Shown here one piece after another: positions 45,901-57,471 of a DNA stretch of 64,000 bases; the stretch's first letter is position 1; every line of letters begins with the position of its first letter. The position numbers and the translations under genes were made by a program. The stretch covers positions 72,410,393-72,474,392 of the forward strand of contig CM077594.1 in assembly GCA_039654915.1 (NCBI GenBank). Reading direction: 5' to 3'. The notes under the pieces are model-generated. The model ran no database searches and was not told the DNA's origin. It worked only from the letters and a program-made list of their open reading frames with translations. Source of the DNA: Aquilaria yunnanensis (lineage: Eukaryota > Streptophyta > Magnoliopsida > Malvales > Thymelaeaceae).

Positions 45901-45975
45901 ATCTCCCACTTGCACTAAAAGCCAATCATCCATGTATCTAATATCGATGGACCTAGAATGGCTATCATGCTTTTG

Positions 45976-48900
45976 CTAAGTAAGGGGCTTTGTCAGTGGA
46001 TCAGCAATGTTGTTGTCTGTCGAAGTCCTGCATATCCTTACATCACGCCTCTCGATGATCTCCCTGATGAGATGATAGCGTTGGAGTATGTGTTTGGATC
46101 GTTGGTGAGATCGAGATTCCTTAGCCTGTGTGATTGCTCCATTATTGTCACAATAGAGCTCTATCACGTCGGCAATGCTTGGAACCACTCCAAGTTCAGT
46201 GATGAACTTCTTGATCCAAACTGCCTCCTTCGCAGCATTAGAGGCGGTAATGTACTCAGATTCTGTTGTAGAGTCAGCTACTGTCTCTTGCTTTGAACTC
46301 TTCCAGCTCACAGCACCACCACCAATACAAAACACATAACCAGATTGCGATCTAAAATCATCCTTATCAGATTGGAATCTTGCATCGGTGTAACCCCTTT
46401 CAACGAGCTCATCTTCACCTCAAAAGACCAAGAATGCATCCTTAGTCCTTCGTAAGTACTTAAGGATGTTCTTAACAGCTGTCCAGTGACTCTCACAGGG
46501 GTTCGATTGGTACCTACTCATCATGCTCAAAGCATATGAGACATCAGGATGAGTACATATCATGGCATACATGATATATCCAATTGCTAAGGCATATGGA
46601 ATCTTACTCATGCGCTCTCTGTCCTCGGTTGTACTCGGACACTGAGATCTAGAAAGAGTGATACCGTGTGACATGGGCAAGAATCCTTTCTTGGAATCTT
46701 GCATGCTAAACCTTTTTAGCACCTTGTCAATATATGTACTTTGACTTAGGCCAATAGGCTTTCTAGATCTTTCTCTATAGATCCTGATGCCTAACACATA
46801 GGCTGCTTCACACAAGTCCTTCATAGAGAAACATTTCCCTAGCCAAGTCTTCACAGACTGTAGCTCAGGAATGTCATTCCCGATGAGTAGTATGTCATCT
46901 ACATACAACACCAAGAAGACAATAACGCTTCCACTAACCTTTTGTAGACACAAGGTTCATCTTCATTTTTGATAAAACCAAACTCTTTGATTGCATCATC
47001 AAAATGAAGATTCCAACTTCGAGAAGCTTGCTTCAGTCCATAAATGGACCTTTGCAACTTGCACACTTTATTGGCATTCTCAGGAGTGACAAAACCCTCA
47101 GGTTGTGTCATGTACACATCCTCAAGTAGCTTTCCATTTAGGAATGCAGTTTTGACATCCATTTGCCGTATCTCATAATCATAGTGTGCAGCAATAGCAA
47201 ACAAAATTTGGATGGATTTAAGCATAGCAACTGGTGAAAAAGTTTCATCATAGTCAATATCATGAATTTTCTTCAAACCTTTTGCAACCAATCGTCCCTT
47301 AAAGGTAATCACATTACCATCCATGTCAGTTTTCTTCTTGAAAACCCATTTGCACCCTATGGGTTTTACCCCTTCAGGTGGGTCAACCAAAGTCCATACT
47401 TGGTTTTCATACATGGATTCCATCTCGGATTTCATGGCCACTAGCCACTTCTCAGAGTCAGGCCCCGGCATACCTTGCTGGTAGGTTGTGGGCTCATCCT
47501 GATCCATGAGCGTCACATCACCAGTGTGAGTCATGAGAAATCTATATCTCTCGGGCTCACGCCAAATCCTACCAGTCCTACGTGGGCTCTATGCTACAAG
47601 AACAGACTCTTGAACAACATCTTGCGGTGTCTGTTCAGGTTCCATTTCAGGTTTGATGTCTCCTTGTTGTTCTTGAATTTCTTCAAGTTCTACTTTCCTC
47701 CCACTAGTTTCTTTAGAGATAAACTCTTTCTCCAAAAAGACACCAGTTCAAGCAATAAACACTTTTTTCTCAGAAGGATTGTAGAAGTAGTAACCCTTTG
47801 TTTCTTTGGGATACCCAACAAAAAGGCATTTTTTAGATTTGGGCCCTAGTTTTTCAGAGGATTGACGTTTCACATAAGCGTCACAGCCCCAAATCATCAT
47901 AAAAGACAAATTGGGATGCCTCCCACTCCATATCTCATAGGGTCTCTTTTGAACTGATTTAGATGGAATTCGGTTTAGTGTAAAAAAAGCTGTCTCTAGA
48001 GCATGTCCCCAAAAGGAGTTTGGAAGGTCAGCTTGACTCATCATAGAGCGAACCATGTCTAACAGAGTTTGATTTCTCCTTTCAGATACACCATTCCATT
48101 GAGGTGTACCTGGTGGAGTGAGTTGTGATACTATACCACACTCCTTTAGATAGTCAAGGAATTCTCGATCCAAGTACTCTCCACCTCGATCTGATCAAAG
48201 CACTTTAATACTCTTCCCGAGTTGATTCTCTACTTCATTCTTGAATTCTTTGAACTTTTCAAAGGATTCTAACTTGTGTCTCATGAGATACACATAGCCA
48301 TATCTGCTGAAGTCATCAGTGAAAGTAATGAAGTATTGGAAACCTCCTCTAGCATGTGTAGACATAGGGCCACATACATCACTATGTATGAGTCCTAGTA
48401 AGTCGTTAGCCCTTTCACTTTGCCCTGTGAATGGGGCTTTGGTCATCTTGCCTAACAAACATGACTCACATGTCTCATATGATTCAAAATCAAATGAGTC
48501 CAAGAGTCCATCCTTATGGAGCTTGGATATGTGGGTCTCATTTATATGGCCCAAGCGACAATGCCAAAGATAGGTCGGGTTTGAATCATTTAATCTGACC
48601 TTCTTGGTATTCACATTATAGATTGGATCTTCGAGGTCTAGAACATACAACCCATTGCTAAGTTGAGCACTACCATAAAAGATTTTATTCAAATAAATAG
48701 AACAACATTTGTCCTTTATAATAAATGAAAAACCTTTCTTGTCCAAACAAGAAACAGAAATCAGATTTCTACTAATAATAGGCACAAAGTAGCAGTTGTC
48801 TAATTCTAAAACTAATCCACTAGGTAAAGTGAGAACATAAGTCCCTACGGCTAAGGCAGCAACCCTTGCTCCATTTCCAACACGTAGGTCCACTTCACGT

Positions 48901-49115
48901 CGGGCCAATCTTCTACTTCTATTTAGATCCTGCACATTTGCACAAATGTGAGATCCACATCCAGTATCCAATACCCAAGATGAGGAAGTAGAAAAGTTAG
49001 CCTCTATAACAAGAATACCTGAAGTGGAAGTCTTACTTCCCTTTTCCTTAGCAAGTTCTTCAAGATAAAGCTCGCAGTTGCGCTTCAATGTCCAGGTTGC
49101 TGACAATGGAAGCAC
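45976..49115 (-). pseudogene. pol: Copia pol (protease, integrase, RT, RNase H), broken
   Basis: Read in order on the minus strand: protease region (WVLDTGCGSHICANV), integrase zinc finger (HCRLGHINETHISKL, CESCLLGK), integrase core (HSDVCGPM, SDRGGEY, PQWNGVSERRNQTL), RT (KWVFKKKTD, MDVKTAFLNG, YVDDILLIGND) and RNase H ([30 protein letters not shown]). Breaks: a stop at about 48193 between IKVL and SDRGGEY; a stop near 47745; a stop near 47590; a frameshift near 46940 just before YVDD; and a stop near 46420. The product would not be made as a whole. Confidence 0.93.
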
Positions 49116-49861
49116 TCCCCTTCCTTTGCAACACCACCCTTTGGCTTCAGTGCAGCTGAAGAAGAATTAGCATTAGACTTTCCATTAGCTTCATCCTTCT
49201 TCTTGTTGGCTTTTCCATTTCCCTTGCCCTTTTGAACCATCAAAATGGGCTTAGCCTTCTTAAGGTTTTGCTCAGCAGTTCTTAACATGTTGAGCAATTC
49301 AGGGAGGGATTTGTCTAGGTCGTTCATGTTATACTTCATGAAGAACTGACTGTAGCTTTCAGGCAACGATTGCAAGACTACATCAATAGCCAACTCTTTA
49401 TGAAGAGCAAATCCCAAATTCTCAAGATTCTCAATGTACCCAATCATCTTGAGCACATGAGGACTCACAAGACTTCCCTCAGACATCTTGTACTGAAACA
49501 ATGCCTTAGAGGTCTCAAACCTCTCATGCGTAGCTTGCTCTTGGAAAAGCATTTTGAGATGTTTGATCATATCGAACGACCCCATGTTCTCGTGTTGCTT
49601 CAGAAGCTCAGATTCCATGGTAATAAGCATGAGGCATGCAACATCCAAAGCATCATCAGAATGCCTCTTGTGAGCATCCATTTCAGCTCTTGGAGTAGTG
49701 GCAGCAGGCTCATTCGGAATCGGCTGCTCTAGGACATAGGCCTTTCTCTCTTGCTTGAGGACTATCCTCAAGTTTCGGTACCATTTGAGAAAGTTGGTCC
49801 CATTCAGTTTTTCCTTCTCAAGGATTGATCGCAACGAAAGTGTCAATGTGTTTTGTGCCAT
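49085..49861 (-). pseudogene. gag: Copia gag, shifted at the zinc knuckle
   Basis: 258 codons from the ATG at 49861: a copia Gag (SLRSILEKEKLNGTNFLKWY, UBN2-like) with a Lys/Asn-rich linker and the start of a zinc knuckle (CFHCQQPGH). The frame stops exactly in the knuckle; WTLKRNC of the pol frame shows the rest, so about one base was lost at 49085-49095. The gag half itself is open. Confidence 0.9.
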
Positions 49862-51252
49862 GGTTATCTACAACAGTAAATATGCAGTGTAAGAGTCATG
49901 TATTTTAATTCATTTAATAAGGACTTTTATTAAACGATACTCCCACTATTTTCCTCAAAATAAAAACCCTCGATATTATTTCGGAACACCTCGGCGCTAA
50001 GGTATTCTAGTGGGCCAAGATCCATATTTGACCACAACCTAAGTCAGCTTTGGCTTTTCTCTCAAGTTACAGCTATTTAGGTAGGCAACTCCTTGCCAAT
50101 TGCATCTTATGCAACTCTTGGATAGTTGGGTGAACAACACTTGTCCAAGCTCATCCCATAAGCTTAAGCCTAACTCTATGCCTCTAAGTCCCCAATCCTA
50201 TTAGGATGACTTAGTTAAGTCGGACCCAAAGTTAGCAATTTGGATATCACTATTATTCCATCGCGCCTTACCAAGATGAACATAGGTTCTTTGCTTTGGC
50301 AAACCCACCTAATGTTGATCAAAGTCTTGACGAGTGCCAACATTTGGAAGGCATCACATTTGATGACTTAATATTTGTTTAAGGGATGTTTCATTTGATC
50401 TCACCAATTTGTTATCTCCGGTTGTCTTATACATGCATCACATAAAAATATAAAACATGCATCTCATGCGTTCAAAAAAGTAAACGTGACATGGTTATAG
50501 CCCAAACTATGCGATATTCTCAAGCCAATAAGAATATCATAAAAGCCTAAGAAAAGAAAAGAGTCTTCACAAGCTCCTTCTCTTCCATTCTTGGTTGCCC
50601 TTGTGTTGTCACCTCCTTGGACATACCACCTTGGATGATCCTTGGACATATCACCTTGGATGATCCCATAATTCACCATTACATCAATAATAGAAACCTC
50701 GAGTTACATTCGAGGGGAGTAAGGTGAGAAGAGAATGTACAATGAGAGTGATAAGAAAAGGAACGACTCGCAGGCTGTATTTACAAGTACAACCAATCAA
50801 GGGCTATAACCATGCACCATGCTTCAAACACCAATCAGCACATCATGTCAAATCTCATTCAACAAAGATGCATGCAAATTTTTGCGAGTTGATTAACCAG
50901 TTTTTATTTATGTGGCGCTTCGCATACAGCGGTCCCGCTGGCCGGTCCTGAGACTCCTCCACTAGAGCCACCAAAAATACCGTACTTTCGGTGCCCGAAC
51001 AGACCGAATCCAAACAAAGTTAGGGTTTTTGCAACTATTGCAAGAATCCTAATCCATATAGGTATCTCATACCAATCAATTTCGGGTTAATCTCATTAAC
51101 CAATTAGTGTCATTTCTACATACACATCATACGTTCATTACGAGTTCTGGTTTCATGCATCATGAATCAATCTAATTAATCATGGCAGAAAAGCAACCGA
51201 ACACATAACATCATGTGATTCAACATCAATCCTGATTTAGGGTTTCACCAGT
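49862..51252 (-). other. Copia 5' leader, no gene seen
   Basis: About 1.4 kb between primer site and gag. No recognisable coding region. It contains a perfect-but-one tandem duplication of 25 bp at 50615-50664 (unit begins CCTTGGACATA). Confidence 0.6.
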
Positions 51253-51265
51253 ATCTCTGATACCA
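51253..51265 (-). other. Copia primer binding site (tRNA-iMet)
   Basis: TGGTATCAGAGAT on the minus strand, one base inside the LTR end. Confidence 0.9.
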
Positions 51266-51266
51266 C

Positions 51267-52648
51267 TGATGGGTTTTAGGAGCCAAACAGCGCAGCGGAA
51301 TTTAATCGAAACCCTCCAGGATCCAAGTGAAATGGGGTAAACCTGGTTTTCAAAAATTTTCATACCTAATTTTCGGTTGAAATCTCTCTCTCAACTGCAG
51401 AGTCGAATCACAAAACCTGAATAGTTGACGTGTTCAGGCTCTCTATGGTATCTACATGAGCCTCTCGGGATCACCATGCTTCCACCACGTCCCGGCAGAT
51501 GCGTTTCTCTTGTGCTCGCAGTGCTAGCTTGCATCCTCCAAGGAATTGCAAGAGAAGAGTGCGGCCGTCCTTTCAGGTGGCTAGGGTAAGGAGAGCTACG
51601 AATTTCTCACTAGAAGTTGTATTTATAGCGAAACTCAACTTCCAGGCCTAATAGGTTTCAAAGCCCTAATCCAATTAGGCTTTAATTTTGGGGTTAATAA
51701 TGGCTCAACTATTGGGCCCATTATTAATATGAAATTATTGTGAAACCAAAACCCAAATTGTTAACCCATGCACTCTAATGATCCAAATAGCTCTATGTGT
51801 GCGACCCAATAGGCTCTTACCACATTGGCAATGATCATAAGCAATGAGCGGTGTCTAGCAACACATCATTGCTACCCATGTGACAAGATTGTTGATCATT
51901 CGACTAAACCTTTATGATCATCACCGATATATGCCATTGTCCCTTTGTCCAAGATATCAAGACTAAGCACGAGACATGGAATGTGTCACTCTCGTATAGC
52001 CCAATCTTTGGTTTCTTGATTACCGAGTAGACAAACTTAAACTGATGACATTGATATCGTATATCAACTCATCCGAGCATGGCCATGCATTTTTCTAAGT
52101 CTCACTCTATGAAGGGGCCCGAAGATATCACTCCCATTATATAGGAGGGACAAATCCCACATTGATCATACAAATCCCTCTGCATGATATGTGACTTCAA
52201 GTTCACTCAGTTACGAGCAACAAAGGAAAGTGTCAGAGTATCTGACTCACATGTGGGGAACCTTGATGATCTGAGGTCGAAGGACTACATATACCATGAT
52301 TACTATGAGAATCACTTATGACCCTCATATAACGATCCATGAAGTGTTCTCATGGTGGGTCAGTCCAGTACAAAAGTTCTCCAACTTGTACCCATATGTA
52401 GACTACATATCTCATTTTAGTCTCCACATATGCTAGTCATTATGTATTCTTGCAACCAGCTCCACAATAATACTAGACTAGGGACGTTTAAGAATATCAT
52501 TATTCTAGGGTTACAATTATATTTATTACATTACGCAGAAACAAAACAACAAACATAATTGCTGGATTAGTGCCTCAATAAAATATCATGATTCAATGTG
52601 CAAAAATACAATCATCTCATGATTGGCTTTTTGGGCACAACACTAACA
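51267..52648 (-). repeat. Copia 5' LTR
   Basis: 1382 bp. TATAAATA on the minus strand at 51620-51627 (44837-44844 in the other LTR) is a good promoter TATA. It lacks about 20 bp between ATCATAA repeats (near 51835) and about 14 bp near 52190 that the other LTR has. Confidence 0.92.
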
Positions 52649-52835
52649 AACACCTCCCAAGCAAACATACTACTGGCTATGGTAAGGCAAGGAAACCCAA
52701 TCCAATGCCTGAAGGCCATGACTTCAGAAAAGAAGAAAAATATGAAGAAGTTTTCCTAGTTCCATCGGGATCATGGGCATGACACTGAGGATTGCTTCCA
52801 GTTGATGAAATACATCAAGTCTCTGATAAAGCAGG
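52649..52835 (+). pseudogene. gag: Tat-B gag, third piece (zinc knuckle)
   Basis: Reads NTSQANILLAMVRQGNP, then KKKNMKKFS, a stop, and [20 protein letters not shown]; the first Cys of the knuckle is changed next to the stop. Joins to 58499 (GQLRCYLRMPSPKGR) across the inserted non-autonomous element. Confidence 0.88.
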
Positions 52836-53857
52836 TGATGCGAACCCCGATGGTATAAACACCATGAAAATTGCCCAAGATGTTTTTCAAGCTCCACAAG
52901 ACATCAAAGAGACTGGGTTTGAAGACCCCCACCCCTAATCAACCTGTGATTAGAAACGAGAAGTATAGAACTCCAAGAACACAAGCATACTTGTGCACCA
53001 AGTCAGTCCACAAAGAACCAAAGAGAAAACCTCTCCAAACAGCAATATTATTTCAAAATTTTTCTGTATATTTACATCCAGAATATGTGCCTTTATATAG
53101 GCCTAAACTAGGGTTAAAAGCTGGGTAAAATTCGCAGCCCAAGTCACCTAGGAAACCTAGTTACAAAGGACTCAAGAAAACCTAGTCAAACTAGGACTCT
53201 AACACAATTTTAACACACGTTTAAGGTGTGCAGCGAATTCCTTTTATCCTAAATGACCTGAATCAATTCCATGGCCTAAATAACATCCTAAATAATGTAA
53301 ATAAATACAAAAATAAAATAAAATACGTTACAAAACAAGATTGGCCATATAAACTAAAAAATAGCCTTCTTGGGTGATTCTGGCTTGTGTCTCCAATTTC
53401 AAGCTGAAATTCGAACTTGAGGCAGCAATGATTTCTCAAAATTCAAAGCATAAAAGTTGTAGATCTCTTTCTTAGCTTCGAAACCACACTTGAATCACAC
53501 AAAATGGACTTCCGAATTGAAAGATATTCCCAAAATACTGCAACTGCTTCTGAACCAGCGATAACTCATAAATCGCGACTTTGAAGCTAAATTGGACCTC
53601 CTTAACGTGCAAAATGGGTTTGGTGGTCTGCATATGATTTGTAGCCCCAGATGTTATATTTCCAATGAATCAAGAATTACTCAATTCTCATCTGTTTAGC
53701 TCAAGATATGATTTTTCTACCAGAACATCACCAATCTGTCAACATCCGAGCTTGAAGTGCACTAGTGAGCTCCTTAGCCTTTTTCCTTGTCAATGGTCCA
53801 CTAGAAACCTTCAGTGGGTCCTTGCCTTCCTTGGTTGTGCCTTCTTTGATCGTATCA
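52836..53857 (-). repeat. Non-autonomous gypsy 3' LTR
   Basis: TGATGCGAACCCC to GATCGTATCA. Followed by the polypurine tract: TAAGGAGGGGGGAGC on the minus strand, 53858-53872. Confidence 0.94.
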
Positions 53858-53953
53858 GCTCCCCCCTCCTTAGAAGGATTCGTCCTCGAATCAAAACCTG
53901 CAGTAGAAAAGGGAATTGAATCAATAACAATGAAATAATCAACACATAAGCAC

Positions 53954-55672
53954 TTACCTTTCACATATGAACAAATAGCATGGAATGCTTGTATATGGAG
54001 CTTTAATCTTGTGAAAAAACTTGAACCAATATCCAAATGCAATGATACCTCCAGGATCAAAGACAAAGCTTGAAACAATTAGCACAAAAAATCTGAATGT
54101 TTGCACAATTTTCATCTTAACTCTAGGCATCACTTTCATTGCCTTTGCCATCTCAAAAACATTATTCTCACAACAAGTAAAAGTGTAGGAATAATTTACC
54201 TTAGGGATGCTGCATGCACTCAAAACAAATGGACCTAAACTCTCACAAGTATTATGGTTATGAAAAGCACAAGTTATGCATGTCAAGACAATAGTTTGCA
54301 TAGGCCATTCAAACAAACAAGAATTGAACACAATGTGGCCTAAACTAATAACAAAACAAGGATGCATGAATTTCACAAAAATCCTAAGCATTTTAAATGA
54401 AACAAGAACAAACTTATTTTTGTATCTGTATGCACAACAATGCATGAAATTTGTGAATGAAATGTGACACAAAACAAAGGACTCAACATACCTCCATAAA
54501 AGGCTGAATTTGAAACCATAATTTTCACTCAAAATAAAAGCTTTTAGGTTTGGACATAAAGCAAAAAGATCAATTCTGAAAAGTTTGTGTAATGCATGTG
54601 TCAAGATAAAAAAATGCTTGTTGGAAAATAATGATTGACACACAAAAATGGGCTGAATATAAATGTGAATCAAAGAAGTATGTAACGCATGTGTAACAAC
54701 CAATTTATGCATGAAAAGTTCCAAAGAAGTAGATTTACCTTGAGGCAAAACAAAATAATGTGAGATGGATGCAAAACAAACAAATTCAAAAACAAAAGAC
54801 ACCAAAACAGATTTTTCTTTAGAGAAACTCAAGCAATTCCAAAGATGATTTGACAAAACCAAAGAATTTGAAGCTTGTAAACCATATTTTGTCAAATTTC
54901 CATGTTTACTTCCTTCTCTTAATCTAGTTTCATGAAAACCATTTGTCAAAATAACATTGCAAGCAAACACACATTGTTTGAGATTTTCATGCAAAACTAC
55001 ATCAAATCTAGGTGTTAGGAAGAAATACATTACAGTGGTTGGACTTAGTCTCCAAGTATCTTCCTTTGGTGTAGAAACCACAAAATTTCCACCTTTGCAC
55101 TTAATCACTTTGGGTGGAGTTGCAACAATTTCATCCCCTTGAACCATAGGATAAGAAACAATGTTAGGCAAACTTTTGCAAATGAAATCACTTAGACTTA
55201 CCTCAAATTGTTCCTTCTCAACCTCCTTTGTTGTTTTAACGCATGGGACATGGCCTAGAATTTTAGGAACACCAACTTCTTTAATGGGCAGCAACTCACT
55301 TGATTCTTGTAGCTCATCTCCACTTAATTCCTGAAAAGAAGACAACACAACACTAGAAAAAGACTTTGTTATGTTAGATGAAAGTATGGCCTTTTTGTAG
55401 GTCATTCTCTCTTCACTCGGCTTGGGTTCATTACACTCTTGTCTTCTCTCAACTTCGCACTCAATTTCTTCTCTCGGGAACTCTCCACTTTTCTTCCCCT
55501 CATGTTCACTCTTCTCACTTAATCTCTCGGTTGTTCTCTCAACTTTCCCCTCATCACTCTTGCCTTCAACTTTCCCCTCTTTCTCTTTTCTCTCAACCTT
55601 ACTTTGAAATTTTCTTTGATCCTCAAAGACTTGTTGTGGTGAAAGTGGTACAAGCACGATTGACTTCTCTTG
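53954..55672 (-). CDS. Second open frame of the non-autonomous element, product unknown
   Basis: About 570 codons with no stop, directly in frame with gag after a TAA at 55673-55675. The first residues (SIVLVPLSPQQVFEDQ, then a Glu/Lys-rich stretch) match the linker that joins protease and RT in autonomous plant gypsy elements, which marks the deletion point. The remaining 400 or so residues resemble nothing I know: rich in Phe, Cys and His, with a hydrophobic segment near the C-terminus (FFVLIVSSFVFDPGGIIAF). There is no ATG near the start (55657 is GTG), so expression would need read-through of the TAA or a later ATG. An open frame this long in AT-rich DNA suggests past coding constraint. 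Confidence 0.55.
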   Translation of the reverse strand, partial: QEKSIVLVPLSPQQVFEDQRKFQSKVERKEKEGKVEGKSDEGKVERTTERLSEKSEHEGKKSGEFPREEIECEVERRQECNEPKPSEERMTYKKAILSSNITKSFSSVVLSSFQELSGDELQESSELLPIKEVGVPKILGHVPCVKTTKEVEKEQFEVSLSDFICKSLPNIVSYPMVQGDEIVATPPKVIKCKGGNFVVSTPKEDTWRLSPTTVMYFFLTPRFDVVLHENLKQCVFACNVILTNGFHETRLREGSKHGNLTKYGLQASNSLVLSNHLWNCLSFSKEKSVLVSFVFEFVCFASISHYFVLPQGKSTSLELFMHKLVVTHALHTSLIHIYIQPIFVCQSLFSNKHFFILTHALHKLFRIDLFALCPNLKAFILSENYGFKFSLLWRYVESFVLCHISFTNFMHCCAYRYKNKFVLVSFKMLRIFVKFMHPCFVISLGHIVFNSCLFEWPMQTIVLTCITCAFHNHNTCESLGPFVLSACSIPKVNYSYTFTCCENNVFEMAKAMKVMPRVKMKIVQTFRFFVLIVSSFVFDPGGIIAFGYWFKFFHKIKAPYTSIPCYLFICER

Positions 55673-56557
55673 TTAAGATTGAGACATGTCTCCTTTTGTG
55701 GTCTCCATGTTTGGCTTGGGTACTTCTCTTACATCTTTGCTCCATGCTCCTTTCCATGTGGAAATTCCTCCTTGACACATCTTGGATGCCTTTGCTCTCT
55801 TAATGCTCCTCTCGGCCTTAATGGCATGATGAAGCAAATCCTCCATGTTGACATATGGCACCATCTCCACTTCGTTGGCAATCTCAAGATTGAGACCATT
55901 AATGAATCTAGCAATGGTGGTCTCCTCATCCTCCATGATGTTGGCTCGAGTCAAGGTTATCTCCAAGTCTTTGTGGTAGTCCTCCACACTCCTTTGGCCT
56001 TGCACTAGCTTTTGAAGCTTTAAGCGTTGATCTCTATAGTAGGAGCTAGGCACAAATCTCCTCCTCATTAAGGCTTTAAGGGCTCTCCATGTATGTATGG
56101 GCTCCTCCTCATTCCTTCTCCTAGAAGTAACATCCTGATTCCACCATACAAGAGCATAATTAGTGAACTTTATGGTAGCCAATTTAACCTTCTCTTTCTC
56201 GGAGTAATGATGGCAATCAAACACCATCTTAATCTTTTGTTCCCACTCCCAATATGCATCGGGATCACTCCTCCCTTGGAAGGATGGAATGGTAAACTTG
56301 ATGGAGTTGAGATTGTTGTCCTCTCTTGGCTCACACCTCCTTAGAAACCCATGGTCATGCCAAACTCTTTCTTCCTCCTCGGGTTCTTCTCTCCTTGGTC
56401 CTCTCCTTGGTTGCAAGATGGGATTTGGTTTCCTTGGCAACCTCAAATCAATGTCTTCAATCCTCCCCACAAGTTTATTGAGAGTTTCTTGAAATTCTCT
56501 CATGGTAGGCTCCTTATTGTGTCTAACTTCCATCTTTCTATCCTCCTGGCCCTCCAT
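55673..56557 (-). CDS. gag: Gag of the non-autonomous gypsy element
   Basis: 294 residues from the ATG at 56557 (MEGQEDRKMEVRHNKEPTMR). The Gag core is clear: IPSFQGRSDPDAYWEWEQKI, YALVWWNQDV, FVPSSYYRDQRLKLQKLVQG, RFINGLNLEIANEVEMV. It ends before any zinc knuckle with GDMSQS and a TAA; the same frame goes on into the linker of the next ORF. The knuckle and protease of autonomous relatives are therefore deleted. An upstream GTG extension to 56590 is unlikely. Confidence 0.88.
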   Translation of the reverse strand: MEGQEDRKMEVRHNKEPTMREFQETLNKLVGRIEDIDLRLPRKPNPILQPRRGPRREEPEEEERVWHDHGFLRRCEPREDNNLNSIKFTIPSFQGRSDPDAYWEWEQKIKMVFDCHHYSEKEKVKLATIKFTNYALVWWNQDVTSRRRNEEEPIHTWRALKALMRRRFVPSSYYRDQRLKLQKLVQGQRSVEDYHKDLEITLTRANIMEDEETTIARFINGLNLEIANEVEMVPYVNMEDLLHHAIKAERSIKRAKASKMCQGGISTWKGAWSKDVREVPKPNMETTKGDMSQS

Positions 56558-57456
56558 ACTCCTGAAAATAACAAAGATCCTCACAAACACTCACCTCACG
56601 TGTTTCACTCAAAATATGAACACTCAAAACACTCAATTTGTTAGTGAGATATTGCTTATTCAAAGAGTTCTCCAAAGTTCTAAGAAAACTATCCTTAAAG
56701 CACACAAGAAAACTTGAATTTTTGAAGAACTATTTTGACTCCAAAAGAGGTGGGCTAAACAAGCTTTAAAAAACTCTAGGAAGCCCTTGCAATTGATGAT
56801 TACAAGAACCACAAAGAAAGCTTTTTGGCTCAAAACAATGGGATAGGTTTTGGGGCGCACAACTTTCAACACTTTGAGAAAACTTCTTTTTGCAAGCTCT
56901 TTTCTTTTCTTTTCTTTGCTCTTTCTTTTTCTTTTCTTTTCCTTCCTTTTTTTTTTCCTCCTTTTTTTTTTTTTTTTGCTTTCTGTTTTGATGCTAACCA
57001 AACGTTCTCCTTGAAACTCCTTGCTGCCAAAGACAAAAAGTTAAAATTCTTTTCGGCCAAGACAAGAAAACTAGTGAAATTGGCACAATTTGAAGCAACT
57101 TTTTGATACTGAAACTTCCTCAACTTGGATCCTTCTTTTTTTGGTGTTTTCTTGACTCTAGGATGCTGGAAACAATGAAAACAAGAAAGGTTAACAAGGC
57201 TGGACATGAAACAGAAAGATAAGAATAATCAGGAACAAACAATTTGAAACCGAGAAAATTAGACAACACGGATTGACTTCTTTTTGTTGTTTTTGTGATT
57301 TTCGGACTTGAACAAGGATGGAATAAAAAGGGACAGACCTGAAACAAGAAAAAAAAGGATTAAAACAGAGAATTAAAAAACAAAAATTACTGGACAGAAT
57401 TGAAAGAAAAACGAAGGGAAACAAGAACACAAGATATGTCCTTCAATGGAACTTGT
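56558..57456 (-). other. 5' leader of the non-autonomous element, with a polypyrimidine run
   Basis: About 900 bp without a gene. On the plus strand 56888-56980 is almost pure T and C (polypurine in the element RNA). Frames here with long Lys/Arg runs are translations of that tract. Confidence 0.7.
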
Positions 57457-57469
57457 GGCTCTGATACCA
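57457..57469 (-). other. Primer binding site (tRNA-iMet) of the non-autonomous element
   Basis: TGGTATCAGAGCC on the minus strand, two bases inside the LTR end TTCACATCA. Confidence 0.9.
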
Positions 57470-57471
57470 AC

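Larger units (their letters stand above)
44484..52648 (-). mobile_element. Ty1/copia element, decayed, minus strand
   Basis: 8165 bp with LTRs of 1417 bp (44484-45900) and 1382 bp (51267-52648) and TSD AACAC on both sides (44479-44483 and 52649-52653). Internal order gag, protease, integrase, RT, RNase H is the copia order. At least five stops or frameshifts. The LTRs differ by two short deletions and scattered substitutions. I do not assign a copia lineage. Confidence 0.93.

Noticed and set aside
53954..54400. Hydrophobic C-terminal part considered as an envelope-like protein
   Set aside because: No signal peptide, no cleavage site, no surface/transmembrane layout, and it lies in frame after gag instead of after pol. 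Kept as unknown.
56660..57207. Lys/Arg-rich frames resembling a basic nuclear protein
   Set aside because: They are the reading of a polypurine run in the leader of the non-autonomous element.
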